From: Eisenbergiella tayi
GTDB taxonomy: Bacteria > Bacillota > Clostridia > Lachnospirales > Lachnospiraceae
Assembly: GCF_001881565.1 (NCBI RefSeq)
Contig: NZ_MPDJ01000017.1
Span: 1 to 43,058, forward strand
DNA: 43,058 nt
Reading direction: 5' to 3'
The stretch's first letter is position 1. Every line of letters starts with the position of its first letter. A program made the translations under genes and the position numbers. The notes beneath the pieces were generated by a model that worked only from the letters and a program-made list of their open reading frames with translations, was not told the origin of the DNA and did not search any database. Shown here one piece after another: positions 40,618-43,058 of this stretch.

Positions 40618-40649
40618 CGCCTTCCCGGAGTCTGCCGTGAAGGCTTTTT
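40618..40649 (+). terminator. Terminator in the leader of the TM1266-like gene
   Basis: GCCTTC-c-CGG / CCG-t-GAAGGC stem with a 6-nt loop (40618-40643) followed by TTTTTT. It lies 25 bp before the start codon with no plus-strand gene upstream, so it suggests leader attenuation or a small RNA ending here. Confidence 0.75.
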
Positions 40650-40674
40650 TAAGCTTTTCAGAAAGGAAATTATT

Positions 40675-40938
40675 ATGGAAGAAAGAGTCGCTATCATCGG
40701 TATCTTCATAACGGACAGCAGCGCCGCCGCAAAGGTCAATGACCTGCTGCATGAATACAGTGACTGTATCATAGGCAGGATGGGTGTTCCCTGCCGGGAA
40801 AAATCCATGAATATCATATCCATCATTGTGAGCGCCGAACCGGGACGTATCAGCGCCTTATCAGGGCGTCTGGGCCGCATTGAGGGCATTTCTTCCAAAG
40901 CCATGCAGGCACAGGTTAAGCCGGGCGCCTCATCCTGA
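40675..40938 (+). CDS. TM1266-family iron-only hydrogenase system putative regulator
   Basis: An 87-aa protein with an ACT-like ferredoxin fold: beta strand VAIIGIFI, helix SSAAAKVNDLLHEYSDCIIGRMGVP, strand MNIISIIVSA, helix GRISALSGRLGRI. It matches the TM1266 family, found beside [FeFe]-hydrogenase and maturase genes and thought to be regulatory, perhaps binding a small ligand at a dimer interface. AAAGGA precedes the ATG at 40675. It begins a plus-strand operon with an ABC transporter, behind a leader terminator. No hydrogenase gene is in the window; it could lie beyond the right end. Confidence 0.8.
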   Translation: MEERVAIIGIFITDSSAAAKVNDLLHEYSDCIIGRMGVPCREKSMNIISIIVSAEPGRISALSGRLGRIEGISSKAMQAQVKPGASS

Positions 40939-40999
40939 CCGGATGTATGGCACTGGCCCGCATATTTTTTATCACAGTCAACAGAAGGAGAATACTATT

Positions 41000-42121
41000 A
41001 TGAAAAAATTTTTATCCGTACTGGCAGCCCTAACCCTGTCCGTTTCCATGCTGGCAGGATGCGGCAATAAAACAAACCAGACAGAGCCCTCCGCCGTGCC
41101 GGAGTCCTCACAGGCGGCGGAATCTGCTTCCGAAACAGTTCCTGCCGCTCCGGAAGCTTCCGAACAGGAAAGCAGCACCGCAGAAACAGCCGAAACAGCC
41201 GCCGTCACCGTGGAAGAAACCACGGTACGCGTCATGGCTTTAAAAGGGCCCACCGCCATGGGTATGGTAAAGCTCATGGATACCGCCGAGGCCGGTCCCG
41301 TTAACGGCAATGCCTATGAATTCACCATCGCCGCCTCAGCTGATGAGGTAACTCCCAAGCTCGTGCAGGGGGATGCCGATATCGCAGCGGTTCCCGCCAA
41401 CCTGGCCTCCGTTCTCTATAACAATACGGAGGGCAAAATCCAGGTGCTGGCCATTAATACCCTGGGCGTCCTTTATATCGTGGAAAGCGGCGATACCGTT
41501 CAGTCCGCCGCCGATTTAAAAGGCAAGACAATTTATGCCAGTGGAAAGGGCTCCACTCCTGAATATGCCCTGAATTATATCCTTTCTTCCAACGGAATCG
41601 ACCCGGAAAAGGATGTTACCATCGAATGGAAATCGGAGCATTCCGAATGTGTTGCCGCCCTCGCTTCCGATGAAGGGGGAATCGCCATGCTTCCCCAGCC
41701 TTTTGTTACAACCGCCCAGTCCAAAAATGACAAAATACGGATTGCCCTTGATATGACCAAAGAGTGGGATGCCCTCCAGAAGGATGCGGAAAATCCCAGC
41801 GCCCTCATCACCGGCGTGGTAGTCGTACGTTCAGACTTCGCTGCCGAAAATCCGGATGCGGTTAATGCATTCCTTGATTCCTATAAAGAATCTGTGGATT
41901 ACGTAAACGGAAATACGGAGGACGCCGCCGCCCTTATTGAAAAATATGACATCGTTCCCGCTGCCGTGGCTGTCAAAGCCCTTCCTTACTGCAACATCAC
42001 CTTTATAGAAGGCAGTGAAATGAAGGAAAAGCTTTCCGGTTATTTAAGCGTCCTGTCTGATCAGAACCCCAAAGCTGTTGGCGGAACCCTGCCTGCCGAT
42101 GATTTCTATTACAGCAGATGA
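41000..42121 (+). CDS. ABC transporter substrate-binding lipoprotein (NMT1/SsuA-like)
   Basis: A 373-aa lipoprotein. The signal peptide ends at a lipobox MLAGC (Cys21). A long Ser/Glu/Ala/Thr-rich linker (about 25-75) leads to the periplasmic-binding-protein domain (about 78-373), with ALKGPTAMGMVKLMD near its start and DLKGKTIYASGKGSTPEYAL (about 172-191) typical of the NMT1/SsuA/TauA class. That class covers nitrate, sulfonate, taurine and thiamine-precursor ligands; the ligand is unknown. The start at 41000 has AGAAGGAG upstream; a longer frame from 40880 has no site. It is followed 49 bp later by an SsuC-like permease. Confidence 0.87.
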   Translation: MKKFLSVLAALTLSVSMLAGCGNKTNQTEPSAVPESSQAAESASETVPAAPEASEQESSTAETAETAAVTVEETTVRVMALKGPTAMGMVKLMDTAEAGPVNGNAYEFTIAASADEVTPKLVQGDADIAAVPANLASVLYNNTEGKIQVLAINTLGVLYIVESGDTVQSAADLKGKTIYASGKGSTPEYALNYILSSNGIDPEKDVTIEWKSEHSECVAALASDEGGIAMLPQPFVTTAQSKNDKIRIALDMTKEWDALQKDAENPSALITGVVVVRSDFAAENPDAVNAFLDSYKESVDYVNGNTEDAAALIEKYDIVPAAVAVKALPYCNITFIEGSEMKEKLSGYLSVLSDQNPKAVGGTLPADDFYYSR

Positions 42122-42170
42122 ACAAGCTGACTGTTTACAGCGGAAAACACCCTGATACGGAGGGAAAAAC

Positions 42171-42929
42171 ATGCGCAGACAAAAAGCACAAAACCGCATC
42201 CGTCCCTGGGCTGTAGCCCTGTGGCTGGTGGTCTGGGAGCTTGCCAGCCTTTACATTGGACAGGAGATACTGTTAGTATCTCCTGTTTCTGTCCTGCGGC
42301 GCCTTTGTGATCTAGCACTCCGGCCTGATTTCTGGTCGTCCATTGCCTTTTCTTTTTTCCGGATCATCGGAGGCTTTCTGCTGGCTGCCTTCTTCGGCAC
42401 CCTGCTGGCCGGCCTGGCGGGCGCCTTCTCCTTTCTGAGGGATTTGCTCGCGCCCGCCATGGCCGCCGTCAAGGCGGTGCCCGTTGCCTCCTTTATCATA
42501 CTGATACTTATATGGGTGCCTTCCCGGAACCTGTCCATTGTCATTTCCTTCCTTATGGTCCTTCCGGTCATCTATACGAATGTACTCAACGGTATCCGCA
42601 GCACCGATCCCAAGCTTCTGGAAATGGCCAGGGTTTTCCGGATACCTCTGTTCCGCCGCATACGCTATATTTATCTTTCCCAGCTTCTTCCCTTCCTGCG
42701 GACAGGCTTCTCCCTTTCCCTTGGACTGTGCTGGAAAGCGGGTGTTGCCGCCGAGGTAATCGGTATCCCCAAAGGCTCTATCGGTGAAAAGCTATATGAA
42801 GCCAAGGTTTATCTGGAAACACCGGATCTTTTTTCGTGGACGCTCGTTATTGTTTTTATCAGCGTTATTTTTGAAAAGATCTTTCTTCGGCTGATTGATG
42901 AAGGTGTGGGGATGATTGAAAAAAGGTAG
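42171..42929 (+). CDS. ABC transporter permease (SsuC/TauC-like)
   Basis: A 252-aa membrane permease with about six helices (BPD_transp_1). The EAA-like loop DPKLLEMARVFRIPLFRRIRYIYLSQLLP (about 145-173) contacts the ATPase. It partners the upstream binding lipoprotein. CGGAGGG precedes the ATG at 42171. The ATPase gene usual in this triad is not seen before the window ends; instead a strong inverted repeat follows the stop. A perfect 12-bp inverted repeat lies inside the gene at 42260-42286. Confidence 0.88.
   Translation: MRRQKAQNRIRPWAVALWLVVWELASLYIGQEILLVSPVSVLRRLCDLALRPDFWSSIAFSFFRIIGGFLLAAFFGTLLAGLAGAFSFLRDLLAPAMAAVKAVPVASFIILILIWVPSRNLSIVISFLMVLPVIYTNVLNGIRSTDPKLLEMARVFRIPLFRRIRYIYLSQLLPFLRTGFSLSLGLCWKAGVAAEVIGIPKGSIGEKLYEAKVYLETPDLFSWTLVIVFISVIFEKIFLRLIDEGVGMIEKR
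42260..42286. repeat. Perfect 12-bp hairpin inside the permease gene
   Basis: ACAGGAGATACT-gtt-AGTATCTCCTGT, 12-bp arms and a 3-nt loop, in codons for the first extracytoplasmic loop. The arm includes AGGAG. Confidence 0.85.
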
Positions 42930-42951
42930 GTTGTGAATCCGGAGCGGTTCC

Positions 42952-43058
42952 CTGGGTCCCGGCTGTCTGTGTCCGGCCTTCCGCTCTGGGTCCCGGCCCT
43001 CTGCATCCTGTGCACCACATACCGGCCGGGCACAGGATGCAGAGGGCCGGGACCCAGA
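42952..43058. repeat. Terminal inverted-repeat region at the window end
   Basis: Perfect 29-bp arms 42985-43013 and 43030-43058 with a 16-nt loop; the window ends exactly at the last base of the arm. CTGGGTCCCGGC also occurs as a direct repeat at 42952-42963 and 42986-42997. There is no T tract within view. It follows the permease stop by 23 bp. Confidence 0.88.

Noticed and set aside
1..43058. tRNA, rRNA, CRISPR, prophage or transposase genes
   Set aside because: None of the expected sequence patterns was seen when reading both strands; short unusual RNAs could still be missed by eye.

Overview
The window looks like one chromosomal contig of a gut Firmicute, most likely a Lachnospiraceae (Blautia / Lachnoclostridium-like). 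The reasons are the Clostridia gene order tig-clpP-clpX-lon-ysxC, CUT1-type LplABC sugar uptake with a YesM/YesN two-component system, a THF riboswitch on an ECF S component, a TM1266-type hydrogenase regulator, strong AGGAGG ribosome sites and moderate GC. I saw no rRNA, tRNA, CRISPR array, phage gene or transposase. Both window ends look like assembly break points. The first 127 bases are identical to 14798-14924, and the last 74 bases are a perfect inverted repeat.

Layout. 1-2727: a broken sensor-kinase fragment, a small unknown protein with its own promoter, and an AgrC-like kinase with a LytTR regulator. 2858-7033: a GH36 alpha-galactosidase and an aldose-epimerase-like protein, divergent from an AraC regulator, with paired AraC-type half-sites between them. 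7173-9965: a flavin/Fe-S enoate-reductase-type enzyme divergent from a TetR regulator, with a clear operator on the promoter. 10084-12961: a two-gene SufCB Fe-S assembly system with a terminator in its leader, a small heavy-metal-binding protein, and a folate ECF transporter S component under a THF riboswitch. 13344-13664: a 321-bp near-perfect palindrome lying between divergent genes.

13784-25692 is a glycan-use locus. A YesM/YesN sensor-regulator pair faces a convergent operon of LplA-like lipoprotein, two permeases, GH95 fucosidase and GH2 beta-mannosidase. The enzymes lack signal peptides, so imported fucosylated and mannosylated oligosaccharides are probably cleaved in the cytoplasm. No ABC ATPase lies in the locus, as is usual when a shared MsmX/MsmK-type ATPase is used.

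26002-34091 holds housekeeping and membrane genes: a histidine phosphatase, MATE exporter, second aldose-epimerase-like protein, HdeD-like protein, VanZ-like protein, TruA, D-2-hydroxyacid dehydrogenase, AI-2E/YtvI-like permease and YsxC. 34142-40160 is the protein quality-control block (Lon, ClpX, ClpP, trigger factor), with structured 5' leaders. 40675-42929, on the other strand, has a TM1266-like regulator behind a leader terminator, then a substrate-binding lipoprotein and an SsuC-like permease; its ATPase would be expected beyond the contig end.
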